Below the pieces are notes generated by a model. The model ran no database searches, had not been told where the DNA came from, and was given only the letters and a program-made list of their open reading frames with translations. 64,000 bases of DNA. It comes from Streptomyces sp. NBC_01296 (lineage in GTDB: Bacteria; Actinomycetota; Actinomycetes; Streptomycetales; Streptomycetaceae). Position 1 is the stretch's first letter. Each line of letters begins with the position of its first letter. The stretch lies in NCBI RefSeq assembly GCF_035984415.1, contig NZ_CP130720.1:1984001-2048000 (forward strand). The letters run 5' to 3'. Positions 1 through 8,642 of the stretch are shown here, in pieces. Made by a program: the position numbers and the translations under genes.

Positions 1-1198
1 TGGCGACATCGGCCAGCGCGCACGAGCAGTACCTCAGGTCCAGCTGCTGCCCCAGGAGCGCCCGGATCCCGCCGAGGGCGGCGCGCTGCTCCGCCTCGGG
101 CGTGAACGGCAGGTACCCGGCGGGCGGCAGCTCCGCGATGCCCAGCTGCTCCAGGGTGTACGGGCCGGCGCCGGCGGCCGCCGGCCCGATCAGGGCGCCC
201 TCGCCGATTCCGGTGATGAGCCGTGCGACCTCCTGGCCGAGCTGGTCCTTGGTGTGGCTCTTGAGGAACTGCTGCTCCCCGATGAGGGCCAACTGCTCCA
301 GCAGCGGCCCCAGATCCGCCGCGGGTGCCTGCGCGGCCCCCAGTGCCCGCGCCAACTGGTCCTGGAACTGGAGGATCTGGGCCGTGTACGCGTCCCAGGG
401 CCGCATGCCGAGCCGTGACTGCCAGTACCGGTACGGCGGGGCCGCGGCCCGGTCGCGGCGGGCGGCCCAGATGTCGACCTCCCACCCGTCGGGCCTCCCG
501 GGGTCGCGCAGGAGCACCGCGAGCCGGACGGTCCCGGGCAGTCCGGGGCTCGCGGACGGCGGGGTCCAGGAGGGCGGCAGGTGCGCGCTGCCGGTCCCGT
601 ACGGCCACGGAGAGTGCTGCGTACGCTCGGCTGCGAAGATCCGCGAGGCGAGGAAGTTGCGGCGGGAGGCGGGCAGTTGGTTGTCCAGGCCCCGCTCGGT
701 GCCCTCCGTCAGCCGGATCCGGACGCCTTCCGAGACGTACGGGCGCCGGGTGGTGCCCGTACCCGCGCACGGGTCGTCGCAGTAGCTGCCCTGCACCGGG
801 GCGTCGCCGTAGGGCCGGGAGTCGGGCGCCACTTCGACCCACCAGAACCCGTCGAGTCCCGGTTTCAGGCCGGTGAGCGGGAGCGTGACGAGGCGGTCCG
901 AGCGCAGCGGACGCCCCTCCGGGGAGACGGCGAGGCCGCCGCCGACGCGGAGGGTGCCGTCCTGCACGCTGACCTCGTACCCCTCGACCACGCCGGGGCC
1001 GGCGGCCGCGCCGACGGCCAGGGCGAGTTCGCGGGCGTAGTCCTGGATGCGGCTCAGGTGTTCGGCGCGCAGGAACAGCCCGTCGAAGGGGTTGAGCCGG
1101 TCGATCCCGCCGTCGGCGGTCGCGGACGGGGTGGCGGGCGGCCCTGTCGGCGGGTCGGCGGGCGAGGCCGGCGCGGCGGTGCCTTCGCTGATCGTCAT
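1..1198 (-). CDS. CIS-cluster protein of unknown function, C-terminus cut by window edge
   Basis: Last visible gene of the contractile injection operon. The reading frame is open from an ATG at 1198 to base 1, giving about 399 residues without a stop. The ATG overlaps the stop of the upstream gene (ATGA), so the two are translationally coupled. An acidic/Pro-rich leader of about 30 residues is followed by a module starting at NPFDGLFLR. This continues with GPGVVEGYEV, then LRVGGGLAV and GRPL, a pattern shared with the N-terminus of the neighbouring gene at 1195-2652. The middle looks like mixed beta/helical structure with the WWVEVAP motif. No catalytic motif is recognised. Position next to the AAA+ ATPase suggests a structural or assembly accessory of the particle, but the function is unknown. 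Confidence 0.75.
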   Translation of the reverse strand, partial: MTISEGTAAPASPADPPTGPPATPSATADGGIDRLNPFDGLFLRAEHLSRIQDYARELALAVGAAAGPGVVEGYEVSVQDGTLRVGGGLAVSPEGRPLRSDRLVTLPLTGLKPGLDGFWWVEVAPDSRPYGDAPVQGSYCDDPCAGTGTTRRPYVSEGVRIRLTEGTERGLDNQLPASRRNFLASRIFAAERTQHSPWPYGTGSAHLPPSWTPPSASPGLPGTVRLAVLLRDPGRPDGWEVDIWAARRDRAAAPPYRYWQSRLGMRPWDAYTAQILQFQDQLARALGAAQAPAADLGPLLEQLALIGEQQFLKSHTKDQLGQEVARLITGIGEGALIGPAAAGAGPYTLEQLGIAELPPAGYLPFTPEAEQRAALGGIRALLGQQLDLRYCSCALADVA

Positions 1199-2652
1199 TC
1201 CTCGGTCCTCCCGGGGGCCGCCTGGCGCGGCAGATGGACGGTGACGACGGCGTCGTTCCCCTCGTCGGCGGTGCCCGGCGGGCCGCCTTCCAGGCCCGCG
1301 AAGGGCGCGCGCGGGTGCTCGCCGTACAGCGGCTTGGGCCCGGTGCCGCGGACGCGGATGCGGACCGTCTCGTACGCGGGCCGCTGGTCGAGGTCCACCT
1401 TGACCCGGCGGCCGTCGGCCGACACCCGGATCCCGGCGACCTCGTCGGTCGCCCATCCCCGGCCGGCGTCGGAGAGCGAGGTGATCTCGATGCCCTCCGG
1501 TTCGGCGGAGCCCGGCGCGAGCGGGGCGGTGACCTCGAAGCTCAGCACGGTGTGCTCGCGGCTCCAGTCGAGGGACCCGCGGATCAGGCGCGGGCCGCCG
1601 GCGTCCGCCTCGGCGGCGGCGCCGATGATCCCGGGCGCCAGGCCGCACACCAGCTCCTGGACGGTGGTGGTGGGCAGGACCGCGGTGCGCACGGACGGGT
1701 CGGCGCGCACCTCCTCGATGCGTACGCACCCGTCGTACTCGGTGAGTTCGACGGTGAGGCGGGCGAGGACGACGGGGGCGTGGTCCTCCGTCACCGGAGC
1801 CCACGGCGGGCACATGTCGCCCTCCTCGCTCTCCGGCGCCAGTGCGGTGGCGTCCGCGGCGGCCAGCCGGCGGAACGCGGCGAGCAGGGCCGGCGCCCGC
1901 AGGTGCGCCGGAACCCGGGCCACCTCGGCGGCCTCCCGCAGCGCCTCCTGGCCGGCGGGGTCCCCCGGGGCGGCCTCGTCGAGGCCGAGGAGGACCCGTA
2001 CGCGGGGGTAGGGGCGCCAGGGCTCGGGGGCGGTGGAGCGGAGGGTGATCCGCGCGCTCTCCACGATCCGGGAGAAGTCGTCGTGCCGGCGCGTGACGTC
2101 GCACGGGTCGGCCAGGGCGGGCACCGGCCGGTCGGGGCAGGACGCGAACTCCGCGAGGATCCAGGCCTCGACGGTGCGCCGCCGGGGAGGCCCGGGCTCG
2201 GGGTCCCCGGCTGCGGGCGCCGGGCCGGGCCGCCCGTCCTGCGGCGGGTGCGCGTCGATCCACTCCCGCGCCCATGCGGTCAGGGACACGCACCAGGCCG
2301 CTTCGAGGGTGAGCTCGCGGCCGAGCCCGTCGACGGCCAGCCCGGGGAGCACCCTGAGCTCGTCGCCGTCGCGGGCGACCCCGAGCCCCCGGACGACGCC
2401 CGGGCCGTGCAGCCAGGCGTTGTGCAGCATCAGCTTGCCGCGCGGATTGCCCATCAGGACGCGGAAGTCGTCCTCGCCGAGCAGCATCCCGAAGGCCACG
2501 CGCAGCGCGAGGAACGGGTTGACGGGCAGCTCGTCCCCGCCGCAGGGGCCGGGACCGCACGGCCCGCCTCCGTGCGCGGGATCGGTGGGCAGGTCCGGGG
2601 CGGACCCGCCGCCGCAGCCGCACGGGGTGCTGCCGGAGCCGAGCGCCGTCAT
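1195..2652 (-). CDS. Conserved CIS-cluster protein of unknown function (485 aa)
   Basis: ATG at 2652 lies inside the stop of the AAA+ ATPase gene (ATGA overlap), and its own stop overlaps the next start in the same way. The N-terminus is Gly/Cys-rich (PCGCGGGS, then GPCGPGPCGGDE). It is followed by a recognisable module: NPFLALRVAFGMLLGEDDF, HNAWLHGPGVV, then LRVLPGLAVDGLGREL. Proteins with this NP(F/Y)LALR...GMLLG pattern recur next to eCIS genes in actinobacteria, to my recollection, but I know no assigned activity. The middle carries WILAEFASCPDRPVPAL and a conserved DPCD pattern; the C-terminal third looks like a beta-sandwich. The long upstream extension of the same frame overlaps the ATPase gene and was rejected in favour of the coupled start. 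Likely a baseplate or exterior accessory (inference). Confidence 0.78.
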   Translation of the reverse strand: MTALGSGSTPCGCGGGSAPDLPTDPAHGGGPCGPGPCGGDELPVNPFLALRVAFGMLLGEDDFRVLMGNPRGKLMLHNAWLHGPGVVRGLGVARDGDELRVLPGLAVDGLGRELTLEAAWCVSLTAWAREWIDAHPPQDGRPGPAPAAGDPEPGPPRRRTVEAWILAEFASCPDRPVPALADPCDVTRRHDDFSRIVESARITLRSTAPEPWRPYPRVRVLLGLDEAAPGDPAGQEALREAAEVARVPAHLRAPALLAAFRRLAAADATALAPESEEGDMCPPWAPVTEDHAPVVLARLTVELTEYDGCVRIEEVRADPSVRTAVLPTTTVQELVCGLAPGIIGAAAEADAGGPRLIRGSLDWSREHTVLSFEVTAPLAPGSAEPEGIEITSLSDAGRGWATDEVAGIRVSADGRRVKVDLDQRPAYETVRIRVRGTGPKPLYGEHPRAPFAGLEGGPPGTADEGNDAVVTVHLPRQAAPGRTEE

Positions 2653-4793
2653 GAGCTCTCCTTCTGGGTACGTCTGTCGTTCAGCACGTGGGCGGAGGGG
2701 GGCGGGGAGCCGACGGCCGAGTCGGACGCGGGGCCGAGGGCCGGGTCGAGGGCCGGATCGAGGGCCAGCGCGGCCCGCCGGTCCGCGGCGGCGCCGCCCG
2801 GGGTGGCCGGTTCCCCCGGGAAGGGGCGGCCCGCCTTCCCGTACTCGCGCCGCATCGCGTCGACCAGGTGGCCCTGGCGGACCGCTCCCCCGTCGTCCGC
2901 CGCCCGGAAGGCCGCGCCGATCGCGGCGTTGCGGATCCAGCCGCCGGGCACCGGGTAGTACTGCGCGAGCCCCGCCAGGTCCACGTCGGCGTGCAGCAGG
3001 GCGCGGGGCAGGTGCAGCTCCCACAGGCGGCTGCGGCCCGCCTCGTCGGGGAGCGGGAACTCCACGACGAAGTCCATCCGGCGGATGAACGCGGCGTCGA
3101 TGTTCTGCCGCAGGTTGGTCGTCAGCACGGCCAGCCCGTCGAACCGGTCGAGCCGCTGGAGCAGGTAGGCCGTCTCCATGTTCGCGAACCGGTCGTTGGC
3201 CTCGGAGACCTCCGTACGGGTGGCGAACAGGGCGTCGGCCTCGTCGAGGAGGAACACCGCCTGCGTGCGCTCGGCCACTTCGAAGCAGGCGGCGAGGTTC
3301 TTCTCGGTCTCGCCGATGTACTTCGAGACCAGCTCGGAGCCGTCGACCACCAGCAGGTCCCGGCCCGCCTCGGTCGCCAGCACCTCGGCGGCCAGCGACT
3401 TCCCGGTCCCGGGCGGCCCGGTGAGCAGCAGCCGTACGCCGCGGGCGGCCCGGGCGGCCTCCCGCAGCCGCCAGTCGTCCAGCACCAGCGCCTGGTGGCG
3501 CAGCCGCGCCACCGCGTCGCGCAGCTGGCCGTCCGCCTCCCCGCCGAGGACGAGCCGCGGCCAGCGGGCGTCCGGGCTGACCAGCTCGACGCCCGAGGGC
3601 AGCAGCGCCCCGGCGCGGGCCCGGATGGCGCCGGAGACGTCCGGGCTGCCCCCGTCCTCCTCCGCGTCGGGGTCCAGCCCTGCGCGGCTGTGCACGTCGA
3701 GGGCGACCTGGGCGGTGAGCGCCGGGTCGAGCGGGTGGCGCGCCGCCAGTTCCGGGGCGTGCTCCGGTGCTTCGGGCAGCGCCGCCCGCCAGGCGGTGCG
3801 CCGGTCCGCGGTGCCGATCGGCCCGACCGGCACGGTGAGTACGGGCCGCTGCGGCCCGGGGCGTACGGTGCCCGGCGCCGCACAGACGAGCAGCGGGCCG
3901 GGGATCCGGCCAACGGCAGGGGTGACCGGGCCGGCCCCGCCCGCCGGGGCCGGCACCACGAGCAGCGGCACGGCGTCCCGTACGGCGGCGTGCAGGCCCA
4001 GCAGCCCCATGGCGCCGGGGTCTTCGGGGCGGGTCCGGGCGGCGAGCAGGCCGAGTCCGGCGGCGCGGGCGAGGGCGGCGCAGCGGCTGAGGGCGACGGT
4101 CTCGTCCCGGGCGCCGACGAGCAGGATGCGGGGCTCGCGGGAGCGCAGGGCGGCGACGGCCCGGACGGTTTCGGGGAGTTCGAGCCAGCCGTCGAGTCCG
4201 GCGACCGGCGGGCCGGGGTCGGCCTCCTCCAGGGCGGCGGGCCAGGCGGGGTAGCCGTGGAGGGCCTCCCACAGCCCGTCGGCGAGGGTCAGGGAGCGTT
4301 CGTGGAAGGGGCCGTCGCCGGTGAGGGCGAGCACGCCCGCCCGTACCGCCGGGCCTTCGTGGAGCAGCCGGCGCAGGGCGACCCGGTCCGGCGCGTGCCC
4401 TTGTACGCCGCTTTCGGCTCCGGTACGGGCCGCGCAGTCGATCAGCAGGCCCGCGAGGCCCACGCTGGGGTGCGGGGCGCCGCCGGGGTTCATGGTGCGA
4501 AACGTCCGGGCCAGGCCCTCGTGTTCCTCGGGGAGTCCGGCGAACAGGACGAGCTCGGTCTCCAGGGAGCCGAGCCCGAACCGGTGCACGAGCCGGTCGA
4601 GCGGGGTGAGGGCCGGGGGCAGTATGCCGGGGGCGGCTGCGGCGCGGGGCGCGGCGCTCGCGGCCCAGTCGCGCAGGAACGCGGCGGATCCGCCGCCCGC
4701 CTCCTCGCTGCACAGGGTCTCGAGCAGCTCGGCCACCCGTACGGCGACGGCGGCGGCCCGGCGGGAGAGGTCGCGGCTGATGCGCTCAGACAT
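2649..4793 (-). CDS. AAA+ ATPase of the contractile injection system (Pvc15-like)
   Basis: 714-aa protein with a helical N-terminal half and a C-terminal AAA+ module. Walker A is GPPGTGKS with the lysine at residue 465, Walker B is FLLDEAD near residue 515, and a sensor-type TTNLRQNIDAAFIRRMD segment follows. This is the arrangement of Pvc15/Afp15-type ATPases, present in almost all eCIS clusters and implicated in particle assembly or effector loading. The last 50 residues are Ala/Pro/Asp-rich and contain the short repeat ALDPALDPALGP. Its ATG lies 8 nt inside the 3' end of the tape-measure gene, and its stop overlaps the next start. The position directly after the tape-measure gene matches Pvc14-Pvc15 order. 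The family assignment is strong; the exact cellular role is inferred. Confidence 0.93.
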   Translation of the reverse strand: MSERISRDLSRRAAAVAVRVAELLETLCSEEAGGGSAAFLRDWAASAAPRAAAAPGILPPALTPLDRLVHRFGLGSLETELVLFAGLPEEHEGLARTFRTMNPGGAPHPSVGLAGLLIDCAARTGAESGVQGHAPDRVALRRLLHEGPAVRAGVLALTGDGPFHERSLTLADGLWEALHGYPAWPAALEEADPGPPVAGLDGWLELPETVRAVAALRSREPRILLVGARDETVALSRCAALARAAGLGLLAARTRPEDPGAMGLLGLHAAVRDAVPLLVVPAPAGGAGPVTPAVGRIPGPLLVCAAPGTVRPGPQRPVLTVPVGPIGTADRRTAWRAALPEAPEHAPELAARHPLDPALTAQVALDVHSRAGLDPDAEEDGGSPDVSGAIRARAGALLPSGVELVSPDARWPRLVLGGEADGQLRDAVARLRHQALVLDDWRLREAARAARGVRLLLTGPPGTGKSLAAEVLATEAGRDLLVVDGSELVSKYIGETEKNLAACFEVAERTQAVFLLDEADALFATRTEVSEANDRFANMETAYLLQRLDRFDGLAVLTTNLRQNIDAAFIRRMDFVVEFPLPDEAGRSRLWELHLPRALLHADVDLAGLAQYYPVPGGWIRNAAIGAAFRAADDGGAVRQGHLVDAMRREYGKAGRPFPGEPATPGGAAADRRAALALDPALDPALGPASDSAVGSPPPSAHVLNDRRTQKESS

Positions 4794-6504
4794 AGCGGTA
4801 CCTCACGACCGCGCCGAGCCAGCCCACCCAGCCCGGGTCGAGGTCCAGTCCGGCGCGACGGACCGCGAGGTCGGTGTCGGCGGCGGCGAGGTGCACCTCG
4901 ATCCAGCCGGTCTCCGCGGTGATCCGGCCGGGGCGGCGGGCGACGGCGGCGACGGCGCCGAACGGGTCGTCCGCGTACCGCTCGTCGCCGAGGCGGGCGG
5001 CGGTGGCCCGCGCCCAGTCGGCGGCGAGCGCGCTCACGGCGGCCTGCTCGGACGGGGTCGCCGGGGCGGCGCGCAGGAGCCCGGCGGCCCGGTCGGGGCC
5101 GAGCCCGGCGAGGGCGAGGGCGGCCGGGTCCTCGGGCTCGAGGCCGCACAGGGCGCGGGCAGCAGTGTGCAGCACCCAGGGCAACGGCCGGGCAGCCAGG
5201 GCGGGTTCGGCGAGGACGCGGTCCGGGAGCCCGGCTTCGGCCGCCGTGGCGAGCAGGAACAGCAGCCCGGCCCAGCCCGTGGCCGCGCCGCCCGGCGGAT
5301 GGGGACCGGGCTCCGGCCGTACGGGGGCCCGTGCGGCGGAGTCGCCCGCCGCGAGGCCGCCCGGGGCCGGTCCTGAACCGTCCGCACCGGCGCGGGGCGG
5401 GTCGGCGGAGGGAGGCCCCTGCGGCGGCGCGTCCCGGCCGGGCGGGGCTCCGGCGCCATCGGCGCCCGATGCCGGCCCGCCGTCCCCGGCGCATCCTGCG
5501 CCCCCGGCACACGTGCCACGTCCGGCGTCTCGGTCACACCCGGCGTGCGCGGCGCACCCGGCACCCGCGCAGCGTCCGCCGTCCGCGGTGCACCCACCGC
5601 ATCCGGCACACCCGGCGCACCCTCCGTCGGGCAACTCCCCGATCCGTGGGTCCGGTTCGGGCGCCGGACGCGTGGGCCCGCCGGCCAGGGTTCGCAGGCC
5701 CTCTGCCAGGAGTGCGCGCAGGCCGGCCCGGGCGGCGGGCCGCTCCAGCGCGGCCGGGTCGGTTTCCGCCAGGACCAGCAGGGCCCAGGCGTCCGGCGTC
5801 GGTTCGGCGGGGCGCAGCCGGGACGCCCGGACCAGCCCGGCCAGCCGCGATCCGGCGAGCAGGGTACGGGCGAGCGCCCGGGTACCGGGGTCGGGCGCCC
5901 CCATGCCGGGCTCCTCGGGCGCCACGAGGGCGGCCAGGCGCTGCCAGCCGGCGCGCCCCCAGGCCCGGTCGAGTGCGGCGAGCCCGCAGTCCTCGGCGGC
6001 GCGGAGCACGGCGGCCGCGGCGTACTGCGGGTGGCGTTCCAGGGCGGCGAGCAGCGCCGGGCCGGGCGCCGCGTCCGGGGCGGGGTCGCCGGGGCGGAGG
6101 ATGCCGGTCTGCCGCCAGGCCCACAGCCGTTCGCGGCGCCCGGCGGCGAGGCCGGCGACCGCGTCGGCGAGCAGTTCCACGTCGTGCCGGTAGTGCACGA
6201 GAGCGCCCGGTGCGGCGGCGCGGCCCTCCTGTACGGTCCGTTCGATCGCGGCGGCGACCGCCTGGGACCAGTCGCGGGCGAGCGCCGGATCGGGGCGGGC
6301 CAGGTCGAGGTCCAGGGTGAGGTCGAGCCGGGCCAGGCACCAGTGCCCGGGCGGCAGGACCAGTCCGCGCAGGGCCGATTCCAGGGCGCCGCCGACCGCG
6401 TGCCGCAGCGGTCCGCGCAGCCGGTCCGCGGCGGGAGGCGCCTCGGCGGGGTCGTGGCGCAAGGTCGCCGACAGCCGGTCGATGACCACGGTGGGGCCGC
6501 TCAT
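4786..6504 (-). CDS. Contractile injection system tape-measure-type protein (Pvc14-like) with Cys-rich insert
   Basis: 572 aa. The N-terminus (VVIDRLSATL, then HWCLARLDLTLDLDL) and the C-terminal GLLFLLATAAEAGL, followed by LHTAARALCGLEPEDPAALAL, match the conserved ends of the CIS tape-measure family, which sets particle length. ATG at 6504 overlaps the stop of the preceding gene (ATGA), and the AAA+ ATPase follows, as in PVC clusters. Residues about 296-340 form a striking insert with nine cysteines spaced by Gly/Ala/Asp, followed by about 70 residues of Gly/Pro/Ala linker. This lies in the middle of an otherwise helical protein. At 572 residues it is short for this family. The Cys-rich segment is unlike anything I know in a tape measure. 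Family call is good; the role of the insert is unknown. Confidence 0.82.
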   Translation of the reverse strand: MSGPTVVIDRLSATLRHDPAEAPPAADRLRGPLRHAVGGALESALRGLVLPPGHWCLARLDLTLDLDLARPDPALARDWSQAVAAAIERTVQEGRAAAPGALVHYRHDVELLADAVAGLAAGRRERLWAWRQTGILRPGDPAPDAAPGPALLAALERHPQYAAAAVLRAAEDCGLAALDRAWGRAGWQRLAALVAPEEPGMGAPDPGTRALARTLLAGSRLAGLVRASRLRPAEPTPDAWALLVLAETDPAALERPAARAGLRALLAEGLRTLAGGPTRPAPEPDPRIGELPDGGCAGCAGCGGCTADGGRCAGAGCAAHAGCDRDAGRGTCAGGAGCAGDGGPASGADGAGAPPGRDAPPQGPPSADPPRAGADGSGPAPGGLAAGDSAARAPVRPEPGPHPPGGAATGWAGLLFLLATAAEAGLPDRVLAEPALAARPLPWVLHTAARALCGLEPEDPAALALAGLGPDRAAGLLRAAPATPSEQAAVSALAADWARATAARLGDERYADDPFGAVAAVARRPGRITAETGWIEVHLAAADTDLAVRRAGLDLDPGWVGWLGAVVRYRYV

Positions 6505-8642
6505 CCGACGCGCACCGCCCCGGCGATGGTGCTCTCGCCGACGCGGGAGCCGGCGGCGGGCACGCCCACGATGCCGTCCTCGCCGACCCGGACCCGGCCC
6601 ACGACCGCGGGCCCCCAGGCCGCTCCGGGGCCGACGACGGAGGTGAGCCCGAGGTGCAGGGCGCGGCCGATCCGCATGCCCGCGCCGAGCGGGCAGATGT
6701 CCACGAGGGTGTGGGCCGGTTTGTGGGCCTCCACGATGGTGCGGACCACGTCGAGTTGCACGGCGCTCGGATCGGCGGGGATGAGCACGCTGAACCGGTG
6801 TGCGGTGGCGGTGTAGCCGTCCTCTCCGGGCCGGACGCCGCCGACGGTGAACCGGCCCAGCGCCCCGGAGGTGCCTGCCGCGCCGCCCACGGCCGGTGCG
6901 GGGGCCCCGCCGGGTCCGGCGCCGAGCACGGCTCCGCCGAGTCCGCGCAGCCGCCAGTGCTCCACCACGCTGATGGGCAGCGGGAGGTAGAGCCGCAGGA
7001 TGCGTTCGAGGCAGGCCACGGTGCCGCGGATGCGGAACAGGTCGTACGCCTGGGCGATCAGCTCGCGCCGGGCGGCCGGCGGCCAGCGCCGGTCCAGGGC
7101 CAGGCCGAGCAGCCCGGCCAGCCAGCCGAGGGCCTCCTGCGGGGTGGCCCGGGGGTCGAGCAGCAGGGTGCGCAGGGCGGCGCGGGAGTCCAGTTCGTGC
7201 AGCAGGCCTTCGGCGGGGGCAAGGAAGCGCTGCAGGAACGCGGCGTCGGCCTCGTCCCGGCTCCAGGCCCCGGGGAGCGCCGCGGGCAGCCGGTGTCCTG
7301 GCCGCTCCACGCGCAGGCCCCGGATGCGGGGGCTCAGGCGCAGGGTGCCGGCGAGCCTGAGCACGATCCACAGGTAGCGGCCGGGCGGGGCCTGCACGGG
7401 GGCCTCGTACGTCTCGAACCCGTCGTCGGGGTCGATCTGCGCCCAGGGCAGTTCGCGGCCGGTCGGGCGCCGGAACAGGGGCCCGGAGGGCGGCAGCCGC
7501 TCGGTGTAGAGGGCGCGGGAGGGCAGCGGCGGGGTGCGGTCGGCATGGCGCGCGGAGCGCGGTCCGCGCACGGGCGGCGACCAGGGCAGCGGGTCGGGGA
7601 CGGTGTCCTCGTCGGTGGTCAGAAAGCTGACGCGGACCTCGGTGCCGGGCGGGATGCACGCGTCGAGGAACAGCCGGCCCCAACGGGTGCGGTACTCGCC
7701 GGCGTCGAGGCGGTAGCCGATGACGCTCCCGGCGGGCGTGTACCGGGCGGCGGGCCCGGCGGTACGGGCGAGGCCGTCGGCGGTGGTGAACGCGACGCGG
7801 CCGTCGGGTTCGACGGTCATGCCGCCGCCGTCGTAGCCGGGGGCGCGCAGGGGTTCGGTCTCGGCCCAGGCATCGCCGGCGGTACGGAACCGCCGGAACG
7901 GCTGCCCGGGGGCCCGGGCCACGACCAGTGCCCCGTCGGCGGTCAGATCGAGATCGGTGGCGTCGTCCACGACGAGCGGCCGGGTGCCGTCGGCGCGGGC
8001 GACGACGGCGTGCCCGCCTGCCGCCCCGGTCCACAGCACGTGGAGGTGTCCGGCGTGGTCGGCGATCCGGGTGGGGCGCAGGCCGTCGCTGCCGGGCGGG
8101 CGGCGCAGTACGGGTCCGCGCAGCGGGCCGCGGCGGCCCTGGAGCAGCACGATCCCGGCGGGCCGGGTGACGAGGACGGCCACCGCCCGGCAGTGGGCGG
8201 TGACGTCGAGGGGCCGGCGGTGCGGACGGTCGGCGCTGCGGACGGGGACCCGGCGCAGCAGCCGCTCGCCCCACAGGTCGACGACGTGGACGGCGCCGGC
8301 GCCGGACTCGGCGATGAACAGCCGCTGGGCGGCGTCCACGGCGAGGCCGCGCGGGACGCACAGGGTGCCCGGCCGCTGGTGGGGCGGGCCGTCGCCGCCG
8401 CCACCGGGCGGGATGACCTCGACGCGTCCGGCGCGCGGGTACGAGCGGTAGGCGCGGCCCCAGCGGTCGAAGGCGAGCCCGGCGGGTCCGTGCACGGCCG
8501 TACCCGGGTCCGGCGCGGCCTCCGGCTCGGGTTCCCAGGCGAGACAGACCCCGCCTTCGTCGAGGAGGGCGGTGGACTCGTGGCGGCACCGCAGCCACTG
8601 GTCCGGGTCGGCCAGGACGCCGATCGCGCGGTCGCCGTACAT
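6501..8642 (-). CDS. Baseplate/tail protein I-like (Pvc12-type) with beta-propeller-like N-terminus
   Basis: 713 aa. The N-terminal half contains NHL/propeller-like repeats (GLAFDRWGRAYRSYPRAGRV, GLAVDAAQRLFIAESGAG). The middle carries a beta-rich domain with APPGRYLWIVLRLAGTL. The C-terminal part is the phage tail protein I-type domain: AALRTLLLDPRATPQEAL, LAGLLGLALDRRWP, YDLFRIRGTVACLERILRLY. That domain forms the baseplate wedge periphery in contractile tails. ATG at 8642 shares its A with the stop of the baseplate J gene (TGATG), and the stop overlaps the tape-measure start. A long in-frame upstream extension runs antisense through the J gene and is rejected. The order J, I, tape measure, ATPase supports the call. 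Confidence 0.88.
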   Translation of the reverse strand: MYGDRAIGVLADPDQWLRCRHESTALLDEGGVCLAWEPEPEAAPDPGTAVHGPAGLAFDRWGRAYRSYPRAGRVEVIPPGGGGDGPPHQRPGTLCVPRGLAVDAAQRLFIAESGAGAVHVVDLWGERLLRRVPVRSADRPHRRPLDVTAHCRAVAVLVTRPAGIVLLQGRRGPLRGPVLRRPPGSDGLRPTRIADHAGHLHVLWTGAAGGHAVVARADGTRPLVVDDATDLDLTADGALVVARAPGQPFRRFRTAGDAWAETEPLRAPGYDGGGMTVEPDGRVAFTTADGLARTAGPAARYTPAGSVIGYRLDAGEYRTRWGRLFLDACIPPGTEVRVSFLTTDEDTVPDPLPWSPPVRGPRSARHADRTPPLPSRALYTERLPPSGPLFRRPTGRELPWAQIDPDDGFETYEAPVQAPPGRYLWIVLRLAGTLRLSPRIRGLRVERPGHRLPAALPGAWSRDEADAAFLQRFLAPAEGLLHELDSRAALRTLLLDPRATPQEALGWLAGLLGLALDRRWPPAARRELIAQAYDLFRIRGTVACLERILRLYLPLPISVVEHWRLRGLGGAVLGAGPGGAPAPAVGGAAGTSGALGRFTVGGVRPGEDGYTATAHRFSVLIPADPSAVQLDVVRTIVEAHKPAHTLVDICPLGAGMRIGRALHLGLTSVVGPGAAWGPAVVGRVRVGEDGIVGVPAAGSRVGESTIAGAVRVG

